Shown piece by piece: positions 13,341 to 26,019 of a stretch of 64,000 bases of DNA (within the stretch, counting starts at the first letter, position 1; every line of letters begins with the position of its first letter). The DNA is from Mimachlamys varia (taxonomy: Eukaryota > Mollusca > Bivalvia > Pectinida > Pectinidae): NCBI GenBank assembly GCA_947623455.1, contig OX392535.1, positions 42,246,688 to 42,310,687 on the forward strand. The letters are read 5' to 3'. A program made the position numbers and the translations under genes. A model generated the notes under the pieces. It worked only from the letters and a program-made list of their open reading frames with translations, ran no database searches and had not been told where the DNA came from.

Positions 13341-13965
13341 ATGATAGGAAATCGAGCTGAAAATGTTCTTGAAATTAGGGCCTATTTAAAAGATAGGTCA
13401 TTACTCGGCATAAAGGCTGTAGATATTCACCGCGAGGTGTGTGACATATATGGGGAGGGCCAAATGTCTCACAGGACTGTTTGTAGGTGGGTAGGTAAAT
13501 TTAGTGCTTGGCAGCAGCAACTGAAAGATGCTGCTCACCCAGGTCGTCCTGCAACAACTACGACCAAAGGTACATGTAACATAGAAAAAATCCAAAATAT
13601 CCTCCAAACTGATGCTCGATTCACCGTAAGACAATTGGCTCGAATGACAAACTTGTCAGCAAGAGTTCATGCAATTTTGAAGAAACACCAAAAAGCTAGA
13701 AAGATAAATGCAAGATGGATACCCCATCTGTTAACTGATGAGCAAAAGAATAAGCATGTAATAATGGCAAAAAAAATTCTCAAAGTGTACCCAAAATATA
13801 GTAAAAAGGCTTTTGATAATATAGTCACTGGTGATGAGACCTGGGTGTATTATTTTGAACCAAAGCGGAAGGTTGCCAACCAAATATGGGCCACTAAAAA
13901 TGCCAGACGCCAAAGTATTGCCAAACGAATACGAACGGTAAAGAAGGTTTTGTATGCCATTTTTT
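13341..13965 (+). pseudogene. mariner transposase, N-terminal and first catalytic part
   Basis: Begins MIGNRAENVLEIR. A helix-turn-helix region occupies roughly residues 20-60 (MSHRTVCRWVGKF), followed by the PGRPATT hinge at about 67-73. The WIPHLL motif at 126-131 corresponds to the mariner WVPHEL box. The first catalytic Asp lies in TGDETW at 163-168. The frame is lost at a T-run near 13960-13965; the protein continues in another frame. With the downstream part, the length fits a ~340-residue mariner transposase. It would bind the TIRs and cut and paste the element; this copy cannot make the full enzyme. Confidence 0.9.
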
Positions 13966-14371
13966 CACTAATAAGGGTCCAGCTATTCAAATCCCGAGGC
14001 CAAAAGACAGAACGGTCACAGGCAAGTTCTATAAAAACGTTGTTCTGAGAAAGTTAAAGAACTACTACAAACGTCGCCTCCCCAAAACAGGACTTAAGTA
14101 TGTCCGACTTTTGCATGATAATGCACCCGCTCACAAGGCACGTATTGTGACTGACATTTTGGAGTCAGAGAAGGTTACCGTCCTTCCACACCCTCCGTAT
14201 TCGCCAGACTTGGCCCCCTGCGACTATTTTCTCTTTCCAAAACTTAAATATCATTTATCTGGAAGGAGATACAATTCGAGAAATGCCCTTGGATCTGCTG
14301 TTTATCAGTGTCTGATGGGTGTACCCATTGAAGAGTACGAAAAATGCTTCCAAAATGGATTGACCGGCTAA
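13966..14371 (+). pseudogene. mariner transposase, C-terminal catalytic part
   Basis: Continues the transposase in a shifted frame. It carries the second catalytic Asp in LLHDNAPAH and the third in YSPDLAPCDYF, exactly 34 residues later, giving DD34D. The frame departs again near 14355-14371, so the usual C-terminal end is out of frame. The clear open frame from the first Met in this phase starts at 14111, but homology extends upstream to the break near 13965. Confidence 0.9.
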
Positions 14372-14460
14372 AATGTGTGTTCTGGCTGGCGGAGAGGATT
14401 TTGGAGGGTAGAGTTAATTAAAATGAACAAAAGCACTTCCGCTATATGAGCACCGATGCA

Positions 14461-14488
14461 AGTGACATTATTTTTGGAACACCCCTCG
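14461..14488 (-). repeat. mariner right terminal inverted repeat
   Basis: Ends '...tttttggaacacccctcg', the inverse of the left end, followed by TA at 14489-14490. Confidence 0.9.
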
Positions 14489-14490
14489 TA

Positions 14491-16553
14491 TGTGTCTTAC
14501 GTGTGTTTTTTATGTAACTTGTATATGTCTAACGTGTGTTTTATGTAACTTGTATGTGTCTTACGTGTGCTTTTATGTACCTTGTATTTGTCTTACGTGT
14601 GTTTTTTATATAACTTGTATGTGTCTTACGTGTGTTTTTATGTAACTTATATTTGTCTTACCTGTGTTTTATGTACCTTGTATTTGTCTTACGTGTGTTA
14701 TTATGTACCTTGTATGTGTCTTATGTGTGTTTTTATGTACCTTGTATTTGTCTTACCTGTGTTTTTATGTACCTTGTATTTGTCTTGCGTGTGTTATTAT
14801 GAACTTTGTATTTGTCTTACGAGTGTTTTTATATACCTTGTATGTGTCTTACGAGTGTTTTTATGTACCTTGTATGTGTCCGGCGTGTGTTTTTATGAAC
14901 CTTGTATGTGTCTTGCGTTTGTTTTTATGAACCTTGTATGTGTCTTACGTGTATTTTTTATGAACCTTGTATGTGTCTTACGTATGTTTTTATGTAGCTT
15001 GTATGTATCTTGCGAGTGTTTTTATGTAGCTTTTATGTGTCTTACGAGTGTTTTTATGTAGCTTGTATGTGTCTTACGTGTGTTTTTATGTAGCTTGTAT
15101 GTGTCTTACGTGTGTTTTTATGTACCTTGTATGTGTCTTACGTGTGTTTTTATGTATCTTGTATGTGTCTTACCTGTGTTTTTATGTCCCTTGTATTTGT
15201 CTTACCTGTTTTTTATGTACCTTGTATTTGTCTTACGTGTGTTATTATGAACCTTGTATGTGTCTTACGTGTGTTTTTTATGTAGCTTGTATTTGTCTTA
15301 CTTGTGCTTTTTATGTAACTTGTATGTGTCTTACGTGTGTTTTATGTAGTTTGTATGTGTCTTACGTGTGTTTTTATGAACCTTGTATGTGTCTTACGTG
15401 TGTTATTATGTACCTTGTATGTGTCTTAAGTATGTTTTTATGTACCTTGTATGTGTCTTACGTGTGTTTTTATGTACCTTGTATTTGTCTTACGTGTGTT
15501 ATTATTTACCTTGTATGTGTCTTACGTGTGTTTTGATGTACCTTGTATTTGTCTTACCTGTGTTTTGATGTACCTTGTATGTGTCTTACGTGTGTTTTTA
15601 TGTAACTTATATTTGTCTTACCTGTGTTTTATGTACCTTGTATTTGTCTTACGTGTGTTATTATGAACCTTGTATGTGTCTTACGTGTGTTTTTATGTAC
15701 CTTGTATTTGTCTTGCGTGTGTTATTATGAACTTTGTATTTGTCTTACGAGTGTTTTTATATACCTTGTATGTGTCTTACGTGTGTTTTTTTATGTAGCT
15801 TGTATTTGTTTTACCTGTGATTTTTATGTTGCTTGTATTTGTCTTACGTGTGTTTTATGTAACTTGTTTGTGTCTTGCGTGTGTTTTTATGAACCTTGTA
15901 TGTGTCTTACGTATGTTTTATGTACCTTGTATGTGTTTTACGAGTGTTTTTATGTACCTTGTATGTGTCCGGCGTGTGTTTTTATGAACCTTGTATGTGT
16001 TTTTCGTTTGTTTTTATGAACCTTGTATGTGTCTTACGTGTGTTATTTATGAACCTTGTATGTGTCTTACGTATGTTTTTATGTAGCTTGTATGTATCTT
16101 GCGAGTGTTTTTATGTAGCTTGTATGTGTCTGGCGTGTGTTTTTATGTACCTTGTATTTGTCTTACCTGTGTTTTTATGTACCTTGTATGTGTCTTACCT
16201 GTGTTTTTATGTACCTTGTATGTGTCTTACGTGTGTTTTTATGTATCTTGTATGTGTCTGACGTGTGTTTTTTATGTAGCTTGTATTTGTCTTACGTGTG
16301 TTTTATGTAACTTGTATGTGTGTGTTTTTATGAACCTTGTATTTGTCTTACGTGTGTTTTTTATGTACCTTGTATGTGGCTTACGTGTTGTTATGTACCT
16401 TGTATGTGTGTTACGTGTGTTTTTTATGTACCTTGTATGTGTCTTACGTGTGTTTTTATGAACCTTGTATGTGTCTTACCTGTTTTTTTATGTAACTTGT
16501 ATGTGTCTTACGTGTGTTCTTTTATGTAACTTGTATGTGTCTTACGTGTGTTT
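14491..16553. repeat. T-rich ~32-bp satellite, right block
   Basis: Same satellite as 11638-13149, with a higher share of 'atgtaccttgtatttgtctt' units and more single-base drift. Segments recur at longer offsets: 14631 matches 15591 (960 bp), and 14877 matches 15967 and 14991 matches 16081 (1090 bp). This suggests large duplications by unequal exchange. All open frames across it are satellite translations. Confidence 0.93.
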
Positions 16554-16875
16554 TTTGAAGTTGGGAAACACGAGGCTTGCCGACTGTTTGGCAGCTTATG
16601 AATCTCACCCCGAGGGTTGAGATCCCGCTGCCTCACTATCAAGGAGGTGAATTATTATTTTTCTCATACCCTGTTAAACCTCGTTTGCATCTTATTTTGA
16701 CGTTACAACAATGCATGACAGTGTTGGTGTGATGTGATTGAGTTGTCTTCGTGACGTCATTGTATTGTTGCAGTGACGTCATGTTATTGTTACTTTAGCG
16801 TCATACAATTGTTGAGAACGCGAAAAAAACACATGTAGTTTGTCTCAACCCTAGGGTGATATATAGAGGATCTTT

Positions 16876-17005
16876 GACGAGTGTCGATGTAATACGGAAT
16901 TTATTAAAGGAGTTCAAAAATTTCATATGTCACGATCCTTTAGGCGAGTGACATATTAAGTTATTTAACGAGTTTAATCAATTCCATATTACATTGACAC
17001 GAGTG
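16876..17005. mobile_element. Foldback (palindromic) element
   Basis: About 63-bp arms form an imperfect palindrome around 'ttta'. The left arm starts 'gacgagtgtcgatgtaatac' and the right arm ends 'gtaatattgga..tgacacgagtg' type sequence when read inverted. No coding capacity. It is probably a non-autonomous hairpin element; the target duplication is not clear. Confidence 0.55.
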
Positions 17006-20000
17006 TAAGATTCTATTTATCACATAACTTATATTTATGAGAAAATACACCGAAACTCTCCAATTCATTCTCTATTAAAAAAGCAAATTTCTTCTTTGAT
17101 ATCCCTGTCCAGGGTAACAGAAAAAATCACAAATACGTTGTGCCTGATTCTCTTCTTTTTATTGATGTGTCCAAACCAAAACCCGATCGATTCCTGGCCC
17201 AATCCCCTACCCTCGCTCTAAATCCACACTCACCACTGCAGTCATTGTCATGATTTTTCCGACAGCGTATATCTTTGATATACATCAACGTGTAATATAC
17301 ATTTTCTTTAAGATTTAATGTGGTGAAATGTGAAATATCACGAGTTCTTTTTCTGCTAGAATGTATGTAGTTTTTGTAAAGAAATTATAACCCGAAAATA
17401 TCAGCGAGATATGCGACCTATTATTGTCTCGTATCATAGCACAGAACAAAGACACAAAAGTTTGCATTTAGGGAAAGTCAAAGCTCGAATATCCAACTTT
17501 ATACCCCTCCTTGCTTATTGAGACCAAGGCATACACTTCCCCCTCCCTTCCACTACCATCATTTACGTTTTTAGGGATGGCAGGGAGTATGGCTTGCGCT
17601 TTTACCAAGGTGGACTTGGTTCTATTCCTCGATGATCAGACTGGAGGAGATAATGGATTCACCTTCCCGACCATGTGTTTTCACTGGACTTTAGTTACTC
17701 TCCACTGTAAGATCCCCTCCTCTTCCCATCCCCTACTCGGCTAACATAGTGCTAATAAAAATGATTACTATAACGTTGTGTACATGTTTCAAAATGTTGT
17801 AACAAAGTAATGTAACAAATCGAAATTACGTCTTCTTATATAACCTGCTCCTACAAAACGATAGGGTAACTCCTCTGTTTCGTCCGTCCTTGCCAAGGTT
17901 CAATAATCACACATAGCATTGATGCAGCACTATTAATAATATATGTGGAGAATTTGTTTTTTTATTCCACTTACGGCAATCGTCCGACTTTGCTAATAAA
18001 TTTCAGGAAAAGAGCATTTCAATGCAGATAACAGAAAGAGATCAAGGCAAACCAAACGTTTTCAAATATAAAAAAACAACCAAGAACCGCATGTTTACAC
18101 CATTTCCGTTTCAACTGTAACACCAGCAAGCGTGGTATCAATCTATAACTGAGTGTGCAAGCTCATTGTACCACAGGGTCGACACCAAATTGGGCAGAAC
18201 TCCATTCATAGATATAGGGGCAAGGTATTGCAGCATTTACTGTAGAACCAAAGACGGCGTAGGACAGGCGTAAATTAATTAAAGAACCCCAGACGGGATT
18301 CACACGTGCAAGCTAAAGTGACAGCTAGGCCGTTTCCCGCTATCTGTAAGAATCATTCATCGATCTTTTCAGCTACAGCAAGGGAACGACATGCATTGGC
18401 ATTAACTTCGTTGGGAGTGATATGTGATGCTCTTATAAGATTTCATGAAGACAGATTATGTTCCAAGTAGTACACAATGCAAGATATGACTCTTTATGTA
18501 TTTGATATCTTGTATGTTTAAGGATAGTAAGATAGAAAGAGAAGACTTAAGAATCTTTTCTCTTTTGTACATAAAAAGATGCTTTATTTGACTTGTAAAC
18601 ATAGAAATTTCACTTGTGACATTAATGAGACAAAAGGGGCTATTTTTTGTACAGACTATATATATTGTGGATCTCTTGTGATGATATATTTCAAATACTC
18701 TGCATTTTTGAAGTTTAAACTACCATATGTAATCCGCCTGTAGGAACACTTTGTCAAAGATAAGTGTCAAAAGGATATACATGTATATAATACACATAAA
18801 CAATTCTATAGCGTCATAAAGTTCCGATATTAATATGAGAGGTCCCCGTCACAGGTTGAATACAGTGATGCCTCGGCAGGAAACTCGTCAAGATCATTAA
18901 TTTACAGTTCGTCATGGCAGTAGCAGCAGTAAATCTGTGTTTCACGAAAAGCTCGTGATATCAGTGAGACTATTAAAGTAGCGCTACATCAACCTCCACA
19001 TCGAGATTCACGGTCTATTTAGATTTGTTTACACGATATGATAATTTGGAAAACAAATCATCAATTCTTGTATTTTTTGCTTGTTTGTTTGTTCGTTTTT
19101 TTGTTTTTGTTTTTTTGCGGTTGTTTGTTTTAACTGACTGTTTGTTTTTTGTTTTTGTTTCTTTTATTTTTGTCTTATACCTTTCTACACATGGGCGAAG
19201 TCTTTAAAAGCATTAATATCCATATATATATATATATTCTGATTGTTTTCTCTCTATGAAAGAGAATACCAACTTCAAACAACAAACAAATAGGGATTAA
19301 ACTGGATTGTTTCACAGTCTAACCGGTATGAGTGCAATTCATTAACAACCATACTCTATGAAACTTACCGGCCTTCATGTTAGATATAGATGTAACCGAT
19401 CTGTATTCATAGCGGAATGAATATTAAAATTATTTTTTCTTAAGTAAGCAGGTTTTTATTCGGGCCCAGCCACATTCTGGCGAACGTCCTATAGTGATCG
19501 CTCTGTTCGCGCGTCTGCACGTCAGTGAGACCATCCAACGAGATGGTTTGCATTTCCATGTCATTTAGGGTTGTGATTACGAAACATGTTTGTCAAAGGA
19601 GGAGAAAGTGCAAAACAAACAGCATATAGAGAGACAATGCCATGCAATGGTGCATATTGTCGATTGCATTGCATTTCTGCTACCAATGGTTATATAGTGG
19701 CATTAGACAATGAAAATATTATGAATACAATATGGATACATCCATAGAATTGATCAAGTTATGACGTAATACAGCATTATGTTCTATGAAAGTTTTGTCG
19801 CCTCGCTTCATATTACATAGAGAACATCCCTGCGTCAAACGGTCAAGTGACTACAGTTGAATATTTCCAAAAATTGTATTCAAATGTGGGCTGTTCTGTC
19901 AATGTCGTTTAAACCGCACAAAGTAAATGAATTATTCAAGAAAAAATAGATTATAATACATGATTAAATCTTAGGTAAGACTTAAATGTATGAATTGAAA

Positions 20001-20889
20001 AGCGTCTTAATTTTCCTGGTCATATGATTACGCAAGTCACTTACATCCATAGCCGGCTTCATTCTCTCATTTCATTCACGATGGAAAGTCGTTAGATATG
20101 TATTTGTCATTTTAATATATTGTGCTATCTACCGTAAGATAATTTACCAAAGTCGCTATATATAACAAAAGCGTTCCATTTCTAAGTGATTGATATGACC
20201 AAAATAATGGTATAACGTTACGTGATTTCACGATAACAAATATTACTGACAATACAATAAGATTTGATGACAAATATTGGTAAGACTATAATTTCATAGC
20301 TGAGTTTTAAAATATTGTACGATTTCGTGATTTGAATGTCGACAGTGCATCCATCGAAATTTATATACAGTATTCTTACTTTATGAGATTTTATAATGAC
20401 AATTTTTGACAATAAATCATTTCATCTAGAGACATTACAACGTTATAAACACCTCCTGCCAAGTGTGAATAGCTTTACATTGCTGTAAAGTAGAAGTTCC
20501 AAAGCTACATGTGTCTGTTTTTTTATTTCCATGTGAGTAGTGTATAAATAAATCTTTTGTCCTTCGGCAGAAGCAAAAGGAAATGGCTTGCATAGCATTG
20601 CAGCCTTAGTGAATGTGTAGAATCAGACCGTATGATATCTCTTCACCAGCATTCGTTTAACAGACTCGTCGTAAAATTGCTTTTAAATATTTTAACGGCT
20701 TCGAACGTTTGAGTGATGATAATATTGTTTGTCTCTTCTGGATTAGGTACGTCCATTTCAAGGCCAGTCTTCCGCTGTGGCACAATGCGTACATCATTTT
20801 CCTAGCAATAATATCTGTTAAACGGTTTGTAGCATTAAAACGACAGGACTGGGAACTATTTAAACGACCTATTCCGAGTTTCTATTGAT
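17006..20889. other. Non-coding stretch
   Basis: No gene supported. It holds a T/TTTG-rich low-complexity stretch (about 19075-19180) and a short (AT)n run near 19220-19238. The small open frames are low-complexity or unrecognised. Confidence 0.5.
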
Positions 20890-21510
20890 GACACCCAGCA
20901 GTCTAAATCCAGAGATGATGTAAAAAAAGAAACAGAAAATACCAAAGCGTCAACAAACCCATAACCCGAATTAAAAATCGGTTAAACTAGAGGCAAAATC
21001 ACAAACCCAAGTTAACATCAAGTCCTCAAAATGAAGGCCGAGTCAATCAAATAAGTAAACACACTAATGAGCATACTCAAAAGAGTCATCTTCATATCAG
21101 ACAAAGATACAGAATATTTCTCAATTAGACCAATACGGCGACCATAAAACTTGCTCGTATTCTCTATCAACCTGCATCTCTCGAATCCTTGTGCTGAAAG
21201 TTTGTTCTTCAGCAGCTGACATTTATCACAAAAATATTGATATTCAGAGCAAGCCCTAGAATAACGAATCAACTGAGGCATCTTGCATCTCTCGAATCCT
21301 TGTGATGTCAGTTTGTTTGTCAGCAGTCGAACAACTATATCAGGAAAATCTCGATATTTAGAGCAATCCCTAGAATAACGAATCAACTGCGACATGTAAA
21401 CACCATAGATTGGAGAAGCAGGGATGTTACTATCAAGAAATGGAAAGTGCACGATCGAAAAATGGAAATCGTCACGTTTATCGTAGCTTAGTAGTAATCT
21501 TTCCATGCTG
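20890..21510 (-). pseudogene. Retroelement RT C-terminal region with internal tandem duplication and 3' tail
   Basis: A 162-residue open frame (21018-21506) begins LLLSYDKRDDFHFSIV and continues SNIPASPIYGVYMSQLIRYS. This pattern follows the RT core in a widespread metazoan retroelement family. A block of 38 residues starting QLIRYSR is repeated in tandem, each copy ending SQGFERC or AQGFERC, and KFYGR and EKYSVS follow. Single-copy relatives in the window (27225-27550) have the block once, so the duplication is particular to this copy. Downstream (20890-21010) is the 3' tail 'tttgttgacgctttggtatt'. The upstream RT core is missing, so this is a 5'-truncated relic. Confidence 0.6.
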
Positions 21511-22137
21511 GGCGTAGTTTAAGTAGAGATCAATGTAAGCAACTGATGTAGTTCTAGAGTCTGATGTGTCCTTTATTTCAAGTCCAGGAGGGTATATACG
21601 ATCGAAGTGGTCAGCAAATTTCTTGTTTATAGACAACACATATATCTGAAAGTGAAATCAAAAGATTTGGCAAACTGAAACAGATCATTCTCAATAAGGA
21701 AACAAACATTATAAAATCATTATATTACACTTTTCTCTCTTAAAAAATTGAAGATAATCCTTATTTTTTTCTACATAATCAACTCTTGTTGTGGGAATCT
21801 TTCATCACAGAAATCATAACACTATTTCATCAAATCAAAAGCGACGTGACAAATGGTGACGCCATTTTTTACGGTATGATGTGAATTCTAACCCAATGAG
21901 AATGCCTCTTACAAGCAATATTAAAGTTCTTACAAACAATATTAAAGTTCTTACAAGCAATATTAAAGCATAACAATTTGCTGGAGGATCAGGATTGTTC
22001 ACGAAATTGGTTGTAGGGAATTAGATGCTTAACATTCAGACAACAGATGTAATGAAAGAAACTTTCATTTCTCCATAAATGAAACACAATATTATTAACG
22101 TTATATCTTTACATTATTTTAGAGGCGTACACATTTA
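21511..22137. repeat. Non-coding, with a 3-copy 24-bp tandem repeat
   Basis: At about 21909-21968, 'ttacaagcaatattaaagtt' type units of 24 bp repeat three times. Nothing else is supported here. Confidence 0.6.
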
Positions 22138-22270
22138 ACCATTGAACGTCTGTCAGATTGTATTTATTGTCAACATGAATGTAATATGTGTGCAAGATAA
22201 ATAGAATGACGTCAGGACGTCATGAATATGTATCTGTCATTATTATTTATCATTGCAGGCGTTCAATGGT
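22138..22270. mobile_element. 133-bp TIR element flanked by TA (MITE)
   Basis: Inverted ends 'accattgaacgtctg' and 'caggcgttcaatggt' are bordered by TA on both sides (22136-22137, 22271-22272), as expected for a Tc1/mariner-dependent MITE. Inside lies 'tgacgtcaggacgtca', a symmetrical pair of CRE-like half sites. Non-coding. Confidence 0.65.
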
Positions 22271-24545
22271 TATATTGCCATTTAAGATATTTTGTTAAAC
22301 GTATCATTTATTGTTTGCAACTTTATTACGTTTTCTGTCCTTTAATGTTAACATACTGAAAGAGCTTCTTAGAAAATCACAATCACTTTAATGATTAACG
22401 TAAAGCAATAACGCGTGTTACCTTAGGCGACGTACAAAGCGTTGACGTAACGTAGGTCAACATGGCGCAAAAATGACGTCACGGTGGTCTTGACTCCATC
22501 TATACTAGGCCTACTGTGAATACAGTCCAGATTAACACAGAGTTAATGGGAAGCCGTCATAAAAAGTGTATATGTACGAATATAACTGACTGTCTTGTTT
22601 ATGAAATTGGTAATACATCCAGTCCTACTTAAATTTGTGCTTATTAAGATTTATATAAAAAATGGAATCTGATTGACGTGCAATTTTTCGGTATATATTA
22701 CGGTTATGCTGTGATGGATGGGATTTCTAAAATTAGACACTTGATGTAACAAGTCTGGACACTTTGATCGTGTATCGTTTTTCAATTACCACACATGCTG
22801 CTTAACAACACACGTATCACATGGGCGAGGCGGTGTAAACATAACACTCAGTATCACATTCAGGTGACAACATGTACACTTGAGATACACAAAGGTTAAA
22901 AGGTCATGGTGTTATGTCAGATTATACGAATTACTTTATTAGTGCACCTGTTTAGATGAATGGCTAGTAAAAACGTGCAACTGAAGCAAGTTGGTCTTAA
23001 GATTTACGATTTAAACGACATGTTTCATGCACGTTTAAAGGTAACTTTGTAACAGTTACTTTTCTTGATCCGTGTTGCTTTTGCATTGAATACAAGTATA
23101 GCTCTCTGTGTGCAATGACTCTGATTAGTTTGGCTTTCAGATACATGCGACAAAAGTATAATATTTTCCTAACAAGTTTACTTTGGGTAATACAGTTCTT
23201 TACGCAGTCATTTTAAGTTAAACAATACTGTTTTATTCTGTACATACCAACCAAAAACACAGAATACACCACTGATAACAATAGATATTGCATTGTCCCA
23301 CACTTCATTGGTTCATTCCCATTACGCTATGGAAAAGGTAAACCTGTCTTTTACCGGGGTAGAGAAAAGACAGCTCACACGTGCTATTATTGTAAAATTT
23401 CACTATCACGTCATCACTTTATGTAATGAAACCAGAGTAACGTCACCCATTGATGATGGCGCGATGCACCGAATTCACGAAAATATGAGAGAAAAATAAT
23501 CAGTCACCCCTGTATAATGCTGACAGAGAAATCACAACCCTCGGGATAATATTGATCAATTTTATAACTCGGCAAAGCCTCGTGATAAAATTCATAAATC
23601 TGACCCTCGGGATGAGATTTCTCAATCTACATCACAAAGCGGTGATTTGTTCTATTACTCGTTTTCGACTCGATTTAGGAAAAACTAATTTAGAGGTAAA
23701 GAAGAACAATTCCTAGGATATGACATTTCCGTAGTAACTGCATTTAAAATAGAATTTTATCATTAATGTTCATGGAAAGGGCGGAGTTACATAGGAGTTA
23801 CAAAGAACGCCTTTTGGGTATAACTGACAACGCTGGCTGAAAGGCGTTTTATATATGTCTATCAATTTTAATCTTTTGCATTGTCACAAAGGCGAATGCA
23901 CGAAAGAAGGCGAAGCACGTGTAAAACGTTATAATTAAACTCTTATAAGGTAATTATATATTCATAGATTAACGATCGTCGTATATAAATATTACATTTT
24001 TGACGTGGCGTGGCCTTTTAACTCCATTAATAATTTACAACTGTTTGTCACTGTCTTACGTACGCACATGTGTCACTGAATTTTTGAATTTATAAATAGT
24101 ATAGAAACGTATGAAAAATATATATAGCAGGATATAAGATTTCCTTGTACGATAAAACCTTTGAAACTGGTTACACGGTACACATTCACTAGAGTGAAAA
24201 ACGAGGAGTACCTTTTTTCTCCAAAGTCTTGAATAATTTATCAGCTGCGTTTATTACTAGAGAATAAGTTATGAAACATAGATCATTTTCCGAAGCGTAC
24301 CAAATTATCTCGTTATTTATCAGACTCATATCCTGGTTTAATGTTTGTTCATTATAAAGATATCGATTTTCGTACGTAAGTATAGAACGGTGACACTGTA
24401 TGCCCTTATCATGTAATAGCTGACACTTTTGTCTCTGTTTTAAAGTTAACATCGGTGTCATCATCTGTTTCGAATTCATAGCACAGCATCGTATGTTATG
24501 AACATAAATGCTTCAAAAACACATGATATCCAAATTTCGTCATCT
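22271..24545. other. Non-coding stretch with an imperfect palindrome
   Basis: At 23527-23640 an imperfect ~100-nt palindrome begins 'gagaaatcacaaccctcggg' and ends 'ccctcgggatgagatttctc', the look of a decayed hairpin element. A 96-codon minus-strand frame at 24189-24479 has no recognisable content. No gene is called. Confidence 0.45.
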
Positions 24546-24809
24546 TCGATATTCAAGGGTTACGCTCACCTATGCTCTCTACATCCCTGGAATATGCCAT
24601 GGCAAAACGGAAGGTGTCGTGTGTAAAAGAATCTCATTGTTACATAACGGTAAACATTGACAAGTCGGTTGCGGCTCCTTTGTCATCCTCAAAAGACAGA
24701 CATCAGCCTAGAGATTGGTCAAGTCATTTACCTGAGCTTGCCTTCAGTTTTGCCATGACATAATCCAGGGCTGTAGAGAGCGTAGGTGAGCGTTAACCCT
24801 GGATATCGA
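24546..24809. mobile_element. 264-bp TIR element (MITE)
   Basis: Near-identical inverted ends of about 45 bp run 'tcgatattcaagggttacgc' to 'tacatccctgga' at the left; the right end reads 'tccagggctgtagagagcg' to 'ctggatatcga'. The interior has no coding content; a 63-codon open frame simply reads through it. The target duplication is uncertain. Confidence 0.65.
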
Positions 24810-25349
24810 GTATCAAATTTCGTATGCATGATGAGGAACAACATGATACAATTTGTCCTGAGCTATTGAATTGTTAGTTTCCTCTGTTTCTTTATGTTAT
24901 GTGACCTATTTCGACTCGCTGACTTGTAAAGCCTTAGTTGTAAACAAATGAATATGACTTCCCTGTAACGGATTATAGTTTGATTGTAGACAGTGTAGAC
25001 ACTGTTGGATAACAGTAATATTACCAAATGGATCAATAATGTCGTCAGAAACGCAAAATTACTAAAATGTGCAGATAAATGTATATTGATTGGTACACCC
25101 TAAGCCTAAGCCGCTATGATAAGCGGAAGCTACGTACTGTTCACAGTCATTAATGAGCAAACTACATTGTTTTATATTAAGATACGTTAATACGTGCCTC
25201 TTATCAACCATATACGTGCTTGGTTGAATCTATGGGAACAAAAGCAGACACTGTATCTCATTATATCGTATTAGTGTTTAGCTGAAATGATAGTAAGATT
25301 AGTAAACACTTGATAATCATATTAGAGGTTGATTGTAGCTATGGTAAGT

Positions 25350-25505
25350 TAAATAACTATCATAAGTTCAGTAAATATGGTAACTTTAGTAACCATAGTA
25401 ACTTTAGTAACTATGATAACTTTAGTAACTGTGATAACTTTAGTAACTGTGATAACTTTAGAAACTATGGTAACTTCAGTATATGTAACTATAGTAAGTT
25501 CAACG
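25350..25505. repeat. 18-bp minisatellite, about 8-9 copies
   Basis: Units of the form 'taactttagtaactgtga' repeat with point changes. Because 18 is a multiple of three, both strands have open frames with 6-residue periods (such as SNCDNF). These are by-products. Confidence 0.85.
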
Positions 25506-25791
25506 AATGTTATATCACCATAGTAGTACATAATAATTGGTAGTAACGATGTTCAGTGTCACAATACGATTGTGGTCCTGATTCAATAATGCTACATGTA
25601 AAAATGGCAGTAAGACGTTTTGATAAAGACTTGGTTGATCAGTGTGCAGCGGCAATAATGAAATGTTGCTGATAAAGATCCTTGTCAAGTTACCAAAATA
25701 AGGCAGGTAAGTTCCCTTGCCATTAACCAGCATAATTATTCAAAACATCACTTAATGTAATTAAGATAACCTTGATTGTAAAGCAAGCCGG

Positions 25792-26019
25792 TTATTTTTG
25801 CAAACAGTAAACATAACAGTGTTTGCAAGCAGGGATAATGTCATAAGACGCCTTATCTGCAGACAAAACTACATACTTGTATCCATGTAGAGTGTGATTT
25901 GAACGTCTGGGTAAAACAACATCGACTTGTGTTTTGCTTTCGTATTGTATTGCAAAACGATTATTCTTTTCTTGTCTGGTGTAATCTTCTACAGAATCGT
26001 TAGGTACCTTGGAATTCAC
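25792..26019 (-). pseudogene. Retroelement N-terminal RT-region fragment
   Basis: An open frame of about 75 residues contains VVLPRRSNHTLHGYKYVVL and then SADKASYDIIPACKHCYVYC. The 'ADKAS..I...CK..Y' pattern lies shortly before the RT core in the same retroelement family as 21018-21506. No RT catalytic motif is present, and flanking frames do not continue it. It is an isolated relic; assignment rests on motif memory. Confidence 0.4.

Larger units (their letters stand above)
13152..14488 (+). mobile_element. mariner-type DNA transposon, near full length
   Basis: 1337 bp bounded by terminal inverted repeats of about 28 bp ('cgaggggtgttcca.aaataa', seen inverted at the right end) and flanked by TA (13150-13151 and 14489-14490), the Tc1/mariner target. 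It encodes a frameshifted DD34D transposase. It sits inside the T-rich satellite, whose phase resumes directly after it, so the array predates the insertion. The strong TIR match and mostly intact frame suggest a fairly recent arrival. Confidence 0.93.

Noticed and set aside
11590..16529. Many long open frames reading as Cys/Val/Leu-rich repeats (MCLTCVF type)
   Set aside because: They are translations of the T-rich satellite, open in several frames at once, with no conserved start or flanking gene structure.
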